A stretch of 64,000 nt of DNA from Irineochytrium annulatum (taxonomy: Eukaryota; Chytridiomycota; Chytridiomycetes; Chytridiales; Chytridiaceae): assembly GCA_027600665.1 (NCBI GenBank), contig JADGJL010000002.1, positions 248,001 through 312,000 on the forward strand. Reading direction: 5' to 3'. Below are positions 36,646 through 45,201 of the stretch, in pieces (the stretch's first letter is position 1; every line of letters begins with the position of its first letter). The notes under the pieces were generated by a model. The model saw only the letters and a list, made by a program, of their open reading frames with translations. It ran no database searches and had not been told where the DNA came from. Both the position numbers and the translations under genes were made by a program.

Positions 36646-37230
36646 ATGGAAAGTCCGGATCAAGATCGCATACTGCCCAAATCGATAGATGAAAAATACT
36701 GGCGTGCCATCATCCACAACGATAATTCTTATGATGGAACGTTCTTTTACGGTGTGCAGACAACAGGCATTTTCTGCCGCCCTTCCTGTAAGTCCAGAGC
36801 ACCCAAAGCTGAAAATGTGCTGATATTTCAACGTGTTGAAGAAGCGTTGGCACGAAAGTTCAGGCCCTGCAAACGTTGTAAACCTACAGGGGAGCGGGTA
36901 CCTGATCAGGAGTGGATATATGGGATCACCGATTACATTGAACATCATTACGCCGAACCGCTAACCCTGGATGTCCTTGCCACCGTGAGTCATGGCAGCC
37001 CTTATCATCTGCATCGTGTATTCAAGCGGATTACAGGCCGCACACCGGTTCAATATATTCAGGATAAACGAGTGACCGAAGCCCGGAAGTTGCTTGAACA
37101 TACCAGACTAACCGTCACGGATATTGGACGCCAGGTCGGTATACCTAACTCGGCTTATTTCATTACTGTATTTCGCAAACACACAGGTCTTACACCTGCA
37201 CATTACCGCGAAAGGTATGACAACTCATGA
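36646..37230 (+). CDS. adaA: AdaA-type methylphosphotriester acceptor and AraC regulator
   Basis: A 194-residue protein with an N-terminal Ada zinc domain and a C-terminal AraC helix-turn-helix. The four zinc cysteines are Cys44 and Cys48 in FCRPSC, and Cys75 and Cys78 in PCKRC. In Ada proteins the first of these accepts a methyl group from DNA phosphotriesters, which switches the protein to an activator. The DNA-binding part contains LHRVFKRITGRTPVQYIQDK and VGIPNSAYFITVFRKHTG. GAGGTGA lies five bases before ATG 36646; in-frame sequence further upstream is unsupported. It overlaps the next gene by four bases, so the two are co-expressed in an alkylation response (inference). Confidence 0.93.
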   Translation: MESPDQDRILPKSIDEKYWRAIIHNDNSYDGTFFYGVQTTGIFCRPSCKSRAPKAENVLIFQRVEEALARKFRPCKRCKPTGERVPDQEWIYGITDYIEHHYAEPLTLDVLATVSHGSPYHLHRVFKRITGRTPVQYIQDKRVTEARKLLEHTRLTVTDIGRQVGIPNSAYFITVFRKHTGLTPAHYRERYDNS

Positions 37231-38045
37231 AAACCAACCTTTCTTACAAAGTACCTAAAACGTTACTGAACAAAGGAACAGGTTTCCTTAATGGATATAC
37301 ACATACGTTGAATCCTTACACAGGCTGCGCCTTCGGTTGTTCCTATTGTTATGTCAGACAGATGCCAGTCTCTCTATTTCGCAAAGAGGATTGGGGGAGC
37401 TGGGTTGATGTGAAACAGGAGGCCTCCCGAGTGTTCGCCAAAGAATTGCAGCGTGCCCTGGCGAAAGGGAAAGTCACACTGTTCATGTCATCCAGTACAG
37501 ACCCGTATCAACCCGCTGAGTACAAGGAGTGTATCACGCGTTCATTGCTTGAAACGATGGTACAGTATCCGCCCGATTTTGTATTGGTCCAAACCCGCAG
37601 TCCCCTCGTTACCCGAGATATAGATCTCTTACTACAGTTAGGAGACCGGGTTCGGGTCAGTATGACTGTCGAGACGGATTTGGACGATATGCGCAAACAT
37701 TTCAGTCCTTCTGCTCCACCGATTGCAGGCCGATTACGTGCATTGGAACAGTTGCGGGATGCCGGAATACCCACACAGGTTGCGATTGCTCCCGTATTAC
37801 CCAGCAGTGAGGATTTTGCAGCCATCTTGAGACCTCTCGTTCAGCGTGTATGCATTGACGATTATTTCATGGGCGATGGCAGTGAGGGCAAGCGCACCCG
37901 GCGACTCGGCATGGAGTCGCTCTACCAGCAAGTGGGGATGGCGGACTGGTATCATCCAGATGCGTATCAGATCGTCGTTGAGCGGATGAAAGACTATTTT
38001 GCCGAGGATGAAATCTGGATCAGTCAGGCTGGATTCGAGCCGTAA
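37227..38045 (+). CDS. SPL-like radical SAM protein
   Basis: A 272-residue radical SAM protein of the SplB/COG1533 group. Cys34, Cys38 and Cys41 in GCAFGCSYC bind the 4Fe-4S cluster. The segments SSSTDPYQPAE and VQTRSPLVTRDIDLL are typical of this group, and the C-terminal TRRLGMESLYQQVG and IWISQAGFEP complete it. True spore photoproduct lyases are longer and carry a conserved C-terminal Cys that I do not see here, so SP lyase activity is not claimed. Its start overlaps the adaA stop (ATGA), which points to a DNA or nucleic-acid repair role under alkylation control (inference). Confidence 0.85.
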   Translation: MKTNLSYKVPKTLLNKGTGFLNGYTHTLNPYTGCAFGCSYCYVRQMPVSLFRKEDWGSWVDVKQEASRVFAKELQRALAKGKVTLFMSSSTDPYQPAEYKECITRSLLETMVQYPPDFVLVQTRSPLVTRDIDLLLQLGDRVRVSMTVETDLDDMRKHFSPSAPPIAGRLRALEQLRDAGIPTQVAIAPVLPSSEDFAAILRPLVQRVCIDDYFMGDGSEGKRTRRLGMESLYQQVGMADWYHPDAYQIVVERMKDYFAEDEIWISQAGFEP

Positions 38046-38073
38046 ATGACTATATAAGTTGTACCAAAGAATA

Positions 38074-38131
38074 TTTACACTGGACACTCCGATGACAGAA
38101 CAACCTTCCGATCGCAGTTATCCCCAGATTT
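38074..38131 (-). repeat. Intergenic repeat, copy D (truncated)
   Basis: TTTACACTGGACACTCCGAT followed by GACAGAACAACCTTCCGATC, then TTATCCCCAGATTT, nearly identical to copy C. It stops after the left hairpin arm and runs into a terminator. With copy C it flanks the adaA/radical SAM operon in direct orientation. Confidence 0.85.
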
Positions 38132-38147
38132 CTTGGATTTAATAAAA

Positions 38148-38185
38148 AATAGCCCCTTTCCTGATTTGCAGGAAAAGGGGCTATT
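38148..38185. terminator. Bidirectional terminator
   Basis: AATAGCCCCTTTCCTG pairs with CAGGAAAAGGGGCTATT (one bulged A) around a five-base loop. It ends both the radical SAM gene and the converging Gfo/Idh-ThuA operon. Confidence 0.88.
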
Positions 38186-38213
38186 CGTTATGACATAAAC
38201 AATAATGGCTATC

Positions 38214-39320
38214 TTACTTATCCAATGTATACAATGGCAGATCCGCTGGCAATGCAGCCGGGCGCTGACACGAGCTTTTCATCTGGTAGAAAGTCTGTTC
38301 GTCGGATGAATCGTGGAATGCCCACATGGCCTCAAGAACATGGTATGCCAGTTCCCCACTCGCCCGATGTGCACGTCCGCTATGAGCTGCATAGGCCATA
38401 TCTGCCACACCAATGCCGCGAGTATTTTCCTGATACCCTGGTAGAAGCGGAACTTCCGTCCATTCCTGTTCACCCAGCAAGCGGTAACGAACTGGACCGC
38501 CGAAGGTGTTGGGATCAGGTACCTGCAATGTGCCGTGCGTGCCATATATCTCGATCGGTGGCAGTGCACTTCCACCAAATACGTCAAAGCTCGTAATCAG
38601 CGTGCCAATGGCACCCTGCTCAAACTGCAACAGACCCGTGACGTGAGTTGGAATTTCGACGGGAACCACTTGGCCTCTCTTTTTCTCACTCGTAATCGTG
38701 CGCTCTTCCATGGCTTTACCTGTCATGCCCGCAATGGACTTGATCGGCCCCATCAGTTGAACCAATGCCGTGAGGTAGTACGGACCCATGTCGAACATTG
38801 GCCCACCGCCTGACGCGTAATAAAACTCCGGATCTGGGTGCCAGTGCTCATGACCACGGCTCATCATAAATGCGGTCGCCGCTACCGGCTTGCCGATCAC
38901 TCCTTCCTCCACCAATTGAAGTGAAGTCTGGATGCCTGATCCAAAGAACGTCTCTGGTGCGCAGCCTACGAGCAGTCCTTTACGCTTTGCTGTTTCGAGC
39001 ACAGCCTGACCTTCCTCACGGGTAACTGCGAGCGGTTTCTCCACATAGACATGTTTGCCTGATTCGAGTGCCCGCAAGCATACATCCGCATGAACGGAAG
39101 GTATCGTCAGGTTGATGATCAGCTCAATCTCGGGATCAGCCAAGATTTCATCCACGCTGTATACGTTTGGCACGTTATAGGCTGCAGCCTGCTCCTCTGC
39201 ACGTTTCCGATCAATATCCGCAACAGCAACAAGTTCCAGCACCTCGAACCGGTGACAGTTTTCCATATATATACCGCTGATTTTACCGCAGCCAATAATG
39301 CCTACTTTCATTGTTTTCAT
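38214..39320 (-). CDS. Gfo/Idh/MocA family oxidoreductase
   Basis: A 368-residue NAD(P)-dependent oxidoreductase. The Rossmann motif is VGIIGCGKISGIYMENC, then the family signature GKHVYVEKPLAVTREEG and the substrate-domain segment GGGPMFDMGPYYLTALVQLMG. It is the last of three genes in a LacI-controlled operon (Gfo/Idh, ThuA, Gfo/Idh). Paired oxidoreductases around ThuA occur in disaccharide and 3-keto-sugar metabolism, for example rhizobial thuAB, so a sugar or glycoside substrate is likely. AGGGAG lies eight bases before ATG 39320. Confidence 0.9.
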   Translation of the reverse strand: MKTMKVGIIGCGKISGIYMENCHRFEVLELVAVADIDRKRAEEQAAAYNVPNVYSVDEILADPEIELIINLTIPSVHADVCLRALESGKHVYVEKPLAVTREEGQAVLETAKRKGLLVGCAPETFFGSGIQTSLQLVEEGVIGKPVAATAFMMSRGHEHWHPDPEFYYASGGGPMFDMGPYYLTALVQLMGPIKSIAGMTGKAMEERTITSEKKRGQVVPVEIPTHVTGLLQFEQGAIGTLITSFDVFGGSALPPIEIYGTHGTLQVPDPNTFGGPVRYRLLGEQEWTEVPLLPGYQENTRGIGVADMAYAAHSGRAHRASGELAYHVLEAMWAFHDSSDEQTFYQMKSSCQRPAALPADLPLYTLDK

Positions 39321-39416
39321 GCCTGGGGCTCCCTTCGCCGTGGATCAGAAATGGTTTATCCATTGAGGATGAATTGTTGACACTGAAGTTACGTTTGCAA
39401 TCAAACTACGATCTCA

Positions 39417-40142
39417 TTAGTTCTGGTTGTCCGCCATACCTGTATACACTTCGGTTGCTGTACTTACTCGACTCTTGGCAAGTTCCTTGCCTGCTGCTGT
39501 CCATTTGAAACCACTGCGCATCATTTCAGTCACAGGTTTCATGTCTACAATGTCTGCATGGTGTCCCAGTGAGTTGTAAAATACCCGTCCTGCTCCCCAT
39601 CGTTTCGTCCAGACAACAGGCATATCTACGGGTCCATTCGCTGCATGCGGACCACTTACCACTGGAAAACGAGTTGTGGCCAACACTTCCACGGCCGGGT
39701 CAACGTGCAGGTAATACTGTTCACTTTTCACCTGAAAATCTTCAATATGATCCAATAACGGGCTGGAGCCACGCTTCATGTTCACCATGTATTCCACACC
39801 ATCGTTACCTGGATGGGCAACCCATTGTCCACCCGTCATAAACTGCCAGTCCACGTTATTTCGGAAGGCATCACACATCCCGCCATGAAGACCAGCCAAG
39901 CCCACACCGCTCTGAACAGCCGCTGATACGTTATTGACCAGTTCCTGCTCAATCTGCCCCATCGTCCACAATGGGACGATCAGATCCAGACCCAGCAACT
40001 TCTCTGCATCTGCATAAGACTCCAACGTATTCGAGACTTCAACCTCGAACTGCTCTTCCTTCAAAATGCGCTCAAAAATCGCTGCTACCTGCTCCGGTTC
40101 ATGACCATCCCAGCCGCCCCATACAATCAGTGCTTTACTCAT
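39417..40142 (-). CDS. ThuA domain protein
   Basis: A 241-residue protein of the ThuA family, which has a class I glutamine-amidotransferase-like fold. Visible features are the start ALIVWGGWDGHEPEQVAAIF, VGLAGLHGGMCDAFRNN at the place of the catalytic-type turn, QYYLHVDPAVEVLATT and the end RVFYNSLGHHADIV. ThuA from rhizobia acts with the Gfo/Idh protein ThuB in trehalose and related disaccharide use. ThuA-like proteins have more recently been linked to keto-glycosides. It sits between two Gfo/Idh genes with spacings of 79 and 96 bases. Confidence 0.88.
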   Translation of the reverse strand: MSKALIVWGGWDGHEPEQVAAIFERILKEEQFEVEVSNTLESYADAEKLLGLDLIVPLWTMGQIEQELVNNVSAAVQSGVGLAGLHGGMCDAFRNNVDWQFMTGGQWVAHPGNDGVEYMVNMKRGSSPLLDHIEDFQVKSEQYYLHVDPAVEVLATTRFPVVSGPHAANGPVDMPVVWTKRWGAGRVFYNSLGHHADIVDMKPVTEMMRSGFKWTAAGKELAKSRVSTATEVYTGMADNQN

Positions 40143-40221
40143 CGTTTTATCACTCGCTTTCGGATATTTTAGTTGTGTTCAACTCTAATCCTGACGTCTC
40201 TGTCTCGCTGTCCATCTTTGC

Positions 40222-41394
40222 TCACATTTCTTCAAGCGTCACCCAGCGCCGCTCCGTCACCGAACGTTCCACCGCTTCCAGTACAGCCTGACAAGCGACC
40301 CCATCGTGGAAACTCGGTGATGGTTGTCGTCCTTCAGAGATCGCAGTTACCAACTCCAGCATCTCATGGGTGAACGTGTGCTCGAATCCAATCGTATGTC
40401 CGGCAGGCCACCAGGCTTCGGCATATTTGTGTGCAGGATCAGTTGCCAGTACACGGCGGAATCCCTGTACGTCCTCTTCATCCTTTGTAAAATATACCTC
40501 CAGTTCGTTCATCCGCTCAAAATCAAACCGTACACTCCCGAGACTGCCATTAATCTCAAACGAGTTCGTACTGCGATGTCCCGCTGCAAAGCGTGTTGCT
40601 TCAAAGCTGCCCAGCGCACCTCCTGCGAATCGTGCCAGGAACAGCGTCGCGTCGTCAACGGTCACTTCTCCTTTCGGTGCATCCGCATTCGAACTGCCCT
40701 TAGCGCTCAGTCCTGTCATCTCGGCTGCGAGCGGTCGTTCTTTGATGAATGTTTCGCTCATACCGATAACTTCCTGGAATTCACCAACAAGGAAACGAGC
40801 CAGATCGATTAAGTGCGCGCCCAGATCCCCATGGGAACCGGAGCCAGCCACTTCTTTTTGCAAACGCCATACCAGCGGGAACGAAGGGTCCATGATCCAG
40901 TCCTGCAAGAAAAAAGCACGGAAATGATAGATCTTACCCAGTCTTCCGCTCTCCACCAGATCCTTCGCTAATTGCACCGCTGGTGAGAAACGGTAGTTGA
41001 ACCCGACCATATGTGCGACTCCAGCATCCTCTGCGGCCTGAAGCATCTCACGCGAATCCGCGAGGGACAGAGCCAGTGGTTTCTCACAAAAAAGGTGCTT
41101 GCCCTGACGGGCTGCTTCCAACGCAATTTCCTTATGGGCATCACTTGGCGCGTTAATATCAATCAGATCGATATCATCCCGCTTCACCAGTTCGCGCCAA
41201 TCCGTTACACTTTCGGACCAGCCGAACTGATTCGCTGCCTCCTGCACTCCCTGCTCGTTACGTCCACAGATCACAGACATCTCAGGCTGCAGCGGAGCAG
41301 ACGGGAAAAACATCGGCAGACTGCGATAAGCATTACTGTGGGCCTTTCCCATAAATTTGTATCCAACCATTCCGACACGAAGACGATTTGACAT
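40222..41394 (-). CDS. Gfo/Idh/MocA family oxidoreductase
   Basis: A 390-residue oxidoreductase. The NAD motif is VGMVGYKFMGKAHSNAYRSL, and the signature is GKHLFCEKPLALSLADS. The substrate domain has GSGSHGDLGAHLIDLARFLVG, with the His/Asp region used in catalysis. This subgroup, with the GYKFMGKAHSNAYR start, is found in many plant-sugar clusters. ATG 41394 is chosen since GGAGG lies eight bases upstream; earlier in-frame ATGs at 41400 and 41433 are too close to or upstream of that site. It is the first enzyme gene after the LacI regulator, 54 bases downstream of it. Confidence 0.9.
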   Translation of the reverse strand: MSNRLRVGMVGYKFMGKAHSNAYRSLPMFFPSAPLQPEMSVICGRNEQGVQEAANQFGWSESVTDWRELVKRDDIDLIDINAPSDAHKEIALEAARQGKHLFCEKPLALSLADSREMLQAAEDAGVAHMVGFNYRFSPAVQLAKDLVESGRLGKIYHFRAFFLQDWIMDPSFPLVWRLQKEVAGSGSHGDLGAHLIDLARFLVGEFQEVIGMSETFIKERPLAAEMTGLSAKGSSNADAPKGEVTVDDATLFLARFAGGALGSFEATRFAAGHRSTNSFEINGSLGSVRFDFERMNELEVYFTKDEEDVQGFRRVLATDPAHKYAEAWWPAGHTIGFEHTFTHEMLELVTAISEGRQPSPSFHDGVACQAVLEAVERSVTERRWVTLEEM

Positions 41395-41448
41395 GGTCAT
41401 TTCCTCCTTTGGAATAATAAAAATTCTTTTCATATGTGTACCAATAAA

Positions 41449-42507
41449 CTATCGACGGATAGAAGAAGCACGGATGATCAGTTCGGTAGGCAACAACGCT
41501 CTCACTGATTCGGTTACCGTTGAAACAGGGTTATTCGCTTGATGCGTCTCACCCACAGACACATGCATAACCTTCGATGCTGCAAGTTCACCCATCTCAA
41601 AAAATGGAACCCTGACGCTGCTCAGCGGCGGAACCGCCATCTCGGCGGCATCGGAGTCGTCATAACCCACAAATGCCGGAAAATCCGCAGGCCCTATTCC
41701 CCGCTCACGCAAACCATGCATGACACCAATGGCCATCCGGTCATTGGCCGCAAATACAGCATCAATCTCATGTAGCCGATCTGCTACAATCGCTGCCGCC
41801 TCAATGCCGCTTCGTCTGCTATAATTTCCCTCAAGCAACAGACTCGGGTCCAGTTCCATACCTGCTTCTTGCAGACCAAGACGGACACCTTCCATTCGTT
41901 CCTGGCTGTTGGAATAGCTGTCTGGACCATTGAGAAAAGCGATTTGACGATACCCCTGATCCGTCAGATGTCGTATGGCAAGCCTGCTGCCTACCACATG
42001 ATCCGCATCCACTTCCGTAAACGATTGGCCCGCAAAATGCTGATTCATAACACAGAACGGGTGTCCTTCCTGGTGAAGCTGCTGCATGGCTGCCAGTTCT
42101 TCATGTTCATCTCTGGCACCAAGGATAATGCAAGCGTCCACTTTCTGACGCCGGAACAGATCCGTATAATTCATTACTTCACCGGGTGTCCGGAACATAA
42201 CCAGCAGATCCATGCCATGGTCTCTGGCTTTGCTTCCAATCCCACTCAGCATTTCCGAGAAAAAATACGCCGAGAACAGATGCGCCTTCGGAACATAAGG
42301 TAATACCACGCCAAGGTTCCCGCTTTTACTTCTGGCAAAACTGCGAGCAAGAGCGCTGGGCACATAGCCTAACTGATCGGAAGCTTCAAGAACCTTGCGG
42401 CGTGTCTCTTCTTTAATAGGACCTACCCCATTAAGCACCCGGGAGACCGTTGCCTCGGAAACACCCGCAAGATCAGCCACTTCTTTACGAGATGCCATGA
42501 ATTTCAA
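41449..42507 (-). CDS. LacI family transcriptional regulator
   Basis: A 352-residue LacI/GalR repressor. The helix-turn-helix is SRKEVADLAGVSEATVSRVL, with hinge YVPSALARSFARSKSGNLG. The sensor domain includes AYFFSEMLSGIGSKARDHG, VDACIILGARDEHEEL, FVGYDDSDAAEMAVPPLSSV and VRALLPTELIIRASS. A perfect 16-base palindrome with a central CG lies 50 bases upstream of its start, so it very likely binds there and controls the whole Gfo/Idh-ThuA-Gfo/Idh operon that follows on the same strand. The inducer is unknown. AAAGGG lies five bases before ATG 42507. Confidence 0.92.
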   Translation of the reverse strand: MKFMASRKEVADLAGVSEATVSRVLNGVGPIKEETRRKVLEASDQLGYVPSALARSFARSKSGNLGVVLPYVPKAHLFSAYFFSEMLSGIGSKARDHGMDLLVMFRTPGEVMNYTDLFRRQKVDACIILGARDEHEELAAMQQLHQEGHPFCVMNQHFAGQSFTEVDADHVVGSRLAIRHLTDQGYRQIAFLNGPDSYSNSQERMEGVRLGLQEAGMELDPSLLLEGNYSRRSGIEAAAIVADRLHEIDAVFAANDRMAIGVMHGLRERGIGPADFPAFVGYDDSDAAEMAVPPLSSVRVPFFEMGELAASKVMHVSVGETHQANNPVSTVTESVRALLPTELIIRASSIRR

Positions 42508-42556
42508 CCCTTTCTAGCTCATCATTAAATCATATAATGGTTAAAAATAAATATTT

Positions 42557-42572
42557 ATGTACGCGCGTACAT
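42557..42572. promoter_or_regulatory. Perfect palindromic LacI-type operator
   Basis: ATGTACGCGCGTACAT is a perfect 16-base palindrome centred on CG, 50 bases upstream of the LacI gene. This is the usual geometry of an autoregulated LacI-family operator. Confidence 0.75.
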
Positions 42573-42615
42573 TTTCTCATGCCATGTAACCGTTGTCAAT
42601 GCTTTTAACACAAAA

Positions 42616-42654
42616 AATAATGAGGGCTGTGGATTAATCCAAGCCCTCATTATT
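42616..42654 (-). terminator. Terminator after glpX
   Basis: AATAATGAGGGCT (42616-42628) pairs perfectly with AGCCCTCATTATT (42642-42654). On the minus strand it lies downstream of glpX and upstream of the LacI gene. Confidence 0.85.
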
Positions 42655-42778
42655 ATCTTACCAGAGATGGTACTTTCAATGATTCAAGCACCTGTAACCT
42701 TAGGGGTTCAAGTTACTTATCAACACTCAATACAACGATTTCAGTTGATCCTATTTGTTCAATTATGGAGAGTCCAGC

Positions 42779-43861
42779 TCACAACGTGGTTGTAACGCCA
42801 TGATCAACGGAGGATTGACTAAACTCAGCCTGCTCCATCGTTTTCACAAGATTCGGAATGCGGTCCGATGGTTCTGGCGTGGATTGGAGCTGTCTTACCT
42901 TGTGCAGCACTTCTTTGTTAGGTAAGAAGTGTTGGGAACGAATAAAACGAATGGTTTTGGTTTTGGCACGCATGACAATCGAATCCGTCTCGGCGCGATC
43001 ATCTGCAAGATACCGTACCCCTCCCAGAATCTCACCTGGCGTCACTCCCGTTGCGGCAAAAATGACGTCCTCCGTACCGATCATATCCTGCATCGTTAAC
43101 ACTTTGTATGGATTATCAATCCCCATCTGCAGGCAGCGCTGGAATTCGTCGGCGTTGGCAGGCATCAGGCGACCTTGAATCTCGCCCCCAAGGCAAGATA
43201 ACGCTGCGGCTGCCAGCACTCCTTCTGGCGCTCCTCCAGAACCGACATACAGATCAATGCCTGCCTCCGGGAAGGCCGGTGCCATTGCACCCGCCACATC
43301 ACCGTCACTGAGGAACTTGATCCGCACGCCTACCTTGCGCAGGGTTTTAATTGTGCTCTCATGGCGCACACGATCCAGAATCATCACCGTTAGATCCGAG
43401 ATGTTTTTGTTCAATGCGGTAGCGGCTTTCTCCAGTGTGACTTCAACCGGATCTTCAATGCTGACCTTGCCTACAAGTGCAGGTCCTACCGCCAATTTCT
43501 CCATATACATGTCCGGTGCGTGGAGCAGGTTACCTTTTCCCGCCACTGCAATAACCGATAGAGCGTTGTTTAGTCCTTTGGCCACGATTTCTGTACCTTC
43601 GAGCGGGTCTACAGCCACGTCAACCTCAGGCCCCTCAGCGTTGCCCACTTCCTCGCCGATGTACAACATGGGTGCTTCATCCATTTCTCCTTCACCGATT
43701 ACCACCGTGCCGCGAATAGACACGGAATCGAACATGGCGCGCATGGCCAAAGTAGCCGCTTCATCTGCACTGTTCTTGTCACCTCGTCCCATCCAGGGTG
43801 CTGAAGCTAACGCAGCCAATTCTGTTACTCTGACAATTTCCAACGCCAGTTCGCGTTCCAT
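42779..43861 (-). CDS. glpX: Class II fructose-1,6-bisphosphatase
   Basis: A 360-residue GlpX-type FBPase that makes fructose 6-phosphate in gluconeogenesis. It has the start MERELALEIVRVTELAALAS, the metal-site segments VVIGEGEMDEAPMLYIGEEVG and DVAVDPLEGTEIVAKG, and the substrate segment LYVGSGGAPEGVLAAAALSC. ATG 43861 is preferred because it begins the family N-terminus and is preceded by AAAGGA; an in-frame ATG at 43894 adds 11 unsupported residues. It is monocistronic with its own terminator. A long gene-free region lies upstream. Confidence 0.95.
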   Translation of the reverse strand: MERELALEIVRVTELAALASAPWMGRGDKNSADEAATLAMRAMFDSVSIRGTVVIGEGEMDEAPMLYIGEEVGNAEGPEVDVAVDPLEGTEIVAKGLNNALSVIAVAGKGNLLHAPDMYMEKLAVGPALVGKVSIEDPVEVTLEKAATALNKNISDLTVMILDRVRHESTIKTLRKVGVRIKFLSDGDVAGAMAPAFPEAGIDLYVGSGGAPEGVLAAAALSCLGGEIQGRLMPANADEFQRCLQMGIDNPYKVLTMQDMIGTEDVIFAATGVTPGEILGGVRYLADDRAETDSIVMRAKTKTIRFIRSQHFLPNKEVLHKVRQLQSTPEPSDRIPNLVKTMEQAEFSQSSVDHGVTTTL

Positions 43862-44552
43862 TTTTCCCACTTCCTTTCCAATTTCCAAAAGCATATCGTG
43901 AAAGCGCCACTAAATCCATCGCAAATCTATATGAAATTGATCTGTAATCGGCGCAGCAGCGCCTTTCGGACGATTTATCCCTTATTTATCCAATTAATAT
44001 TTTGATTGATTTCAGTCCTTTTTTTGGCTCGTTTCAAGAGCCTTATTCGCCTGATTTTCACTTAAAATATTAATTTTATTTTCCATTTTCCGCGTCTAAA
44101 ACCAAATAGTTTAACATGATGAATTAGCACGCCCTTTTCATGCGCAAGAAGTTCTTTTAACATAGTATATGTACAACTAATATAGTGATTATTAAGAACG
44201 TAACACGATCTATTAGACGACAAACGAAAACGATTTTCAACTGGCTGTCCAAACGCAGAAATAAACTAATACATTGTAATAACATACTTGAGACCAGCCT
44301 GCTCCCTTGAGGGATATTGAGCTAAACAATACTGCCAATTATGTATTAATCAGGACTTTAACTTTTACTAATGCCATAGATGCAGCTTATAATGGTCATC
44401 GAAAATAATAAGTTTACATAATATTTATTATGAAATGTTTCTCGTCCATTTCTACATTTTATTATTCAACGGTTCTGGCAAAACATAAAAAAGCCCGAAA
44501 GAATTCTGCTTAATTAGCATTTTTCTCCCAAGCTTTTCCCTCGATGATCCAG
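43862..44552. other. Gene-free AT-rich region upstream of glpX and downstream of paiA
   Basis: About 690 bases without a credible frame on either strand. It should hold the glpX promoter. A nested inverted repeat lies at 43992-44075. Near 44490 there is a short AGCCCGAAAG stretch like a decayed terminator for paiA. A cre-like TGAAAGCGCC at 43899 has two mismatches and is not claimed. I see no tRNA or riboswitch signature. Confidence 0.5.
43992..44075. repeat. Nested inverted repeat in the glpX upstream region
   Basis: AATTAATATTTT (43992-44003) and AAAATATTAATT (44064-44075) are perfect 12-base complements about 60 bases apart. Inside them is a hairpin, GGCTC-7 nt-GAGCC (44026-44042), preceded by seven T residues on the plus strand. 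It may be a structured leader, a small RNA terminator or a fossil element. Confidence 0.45.
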
Positions 44553-45071
<519 letters not shown>

Positions 45072-45113
45072 TTAGGTTCACATTCCTTTAACAAGTTAAT
45101 CATGAATCATTTG

Positions 45114-45125
45114 TTGCAAATGCAA
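45114..45125. promoter_or_regulatory. Palindromic operator-like site 1 (paiA/yczE)
   Basis: TTGCAAATGCAA has arms TTGCA and TGCAA around AA. The same 12 bases appear on the other strand at 45161-45172, with centres 47 bases apart. It lies 43 bases upstream of paiA. Confidence 0.5.
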
Positions 45126-45160
45126 TAAAAAAGGATTACATTGAATTTATCTTATTTTTG

Positions 45161-45172
45161 TTGCATTTGCAA
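45161..45172. promoter_or_regulatory. Palindromic operator-like site 2 (paiA/yczE)
   Basis: TTGCATTTGCAA is the exact reverse complement of site 1. It lies 30 bases before the YczE-like start and touches a CATAAT -10-like sequence, where a bound repressor would block transcription. Confidence 0.5.
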
Positions 45173-45201
45173 CATAATATCAAAAAAAGAGGTTGAATGA
45201 A

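Noticed and set aside
37227..38045. Calling the radical SAM protein a spore photoproduct lyase
   Set aside because: The cluster motif fits, but the length (272) and the lack of the conserved C-terminal cysteine region argue against true SplB.
43899..43912. cre-like TGAAAGCGCC before glpX
   Set aside because: Two mismatches, including the terminal CA, and catabolite repression of glpX is not expected by default.
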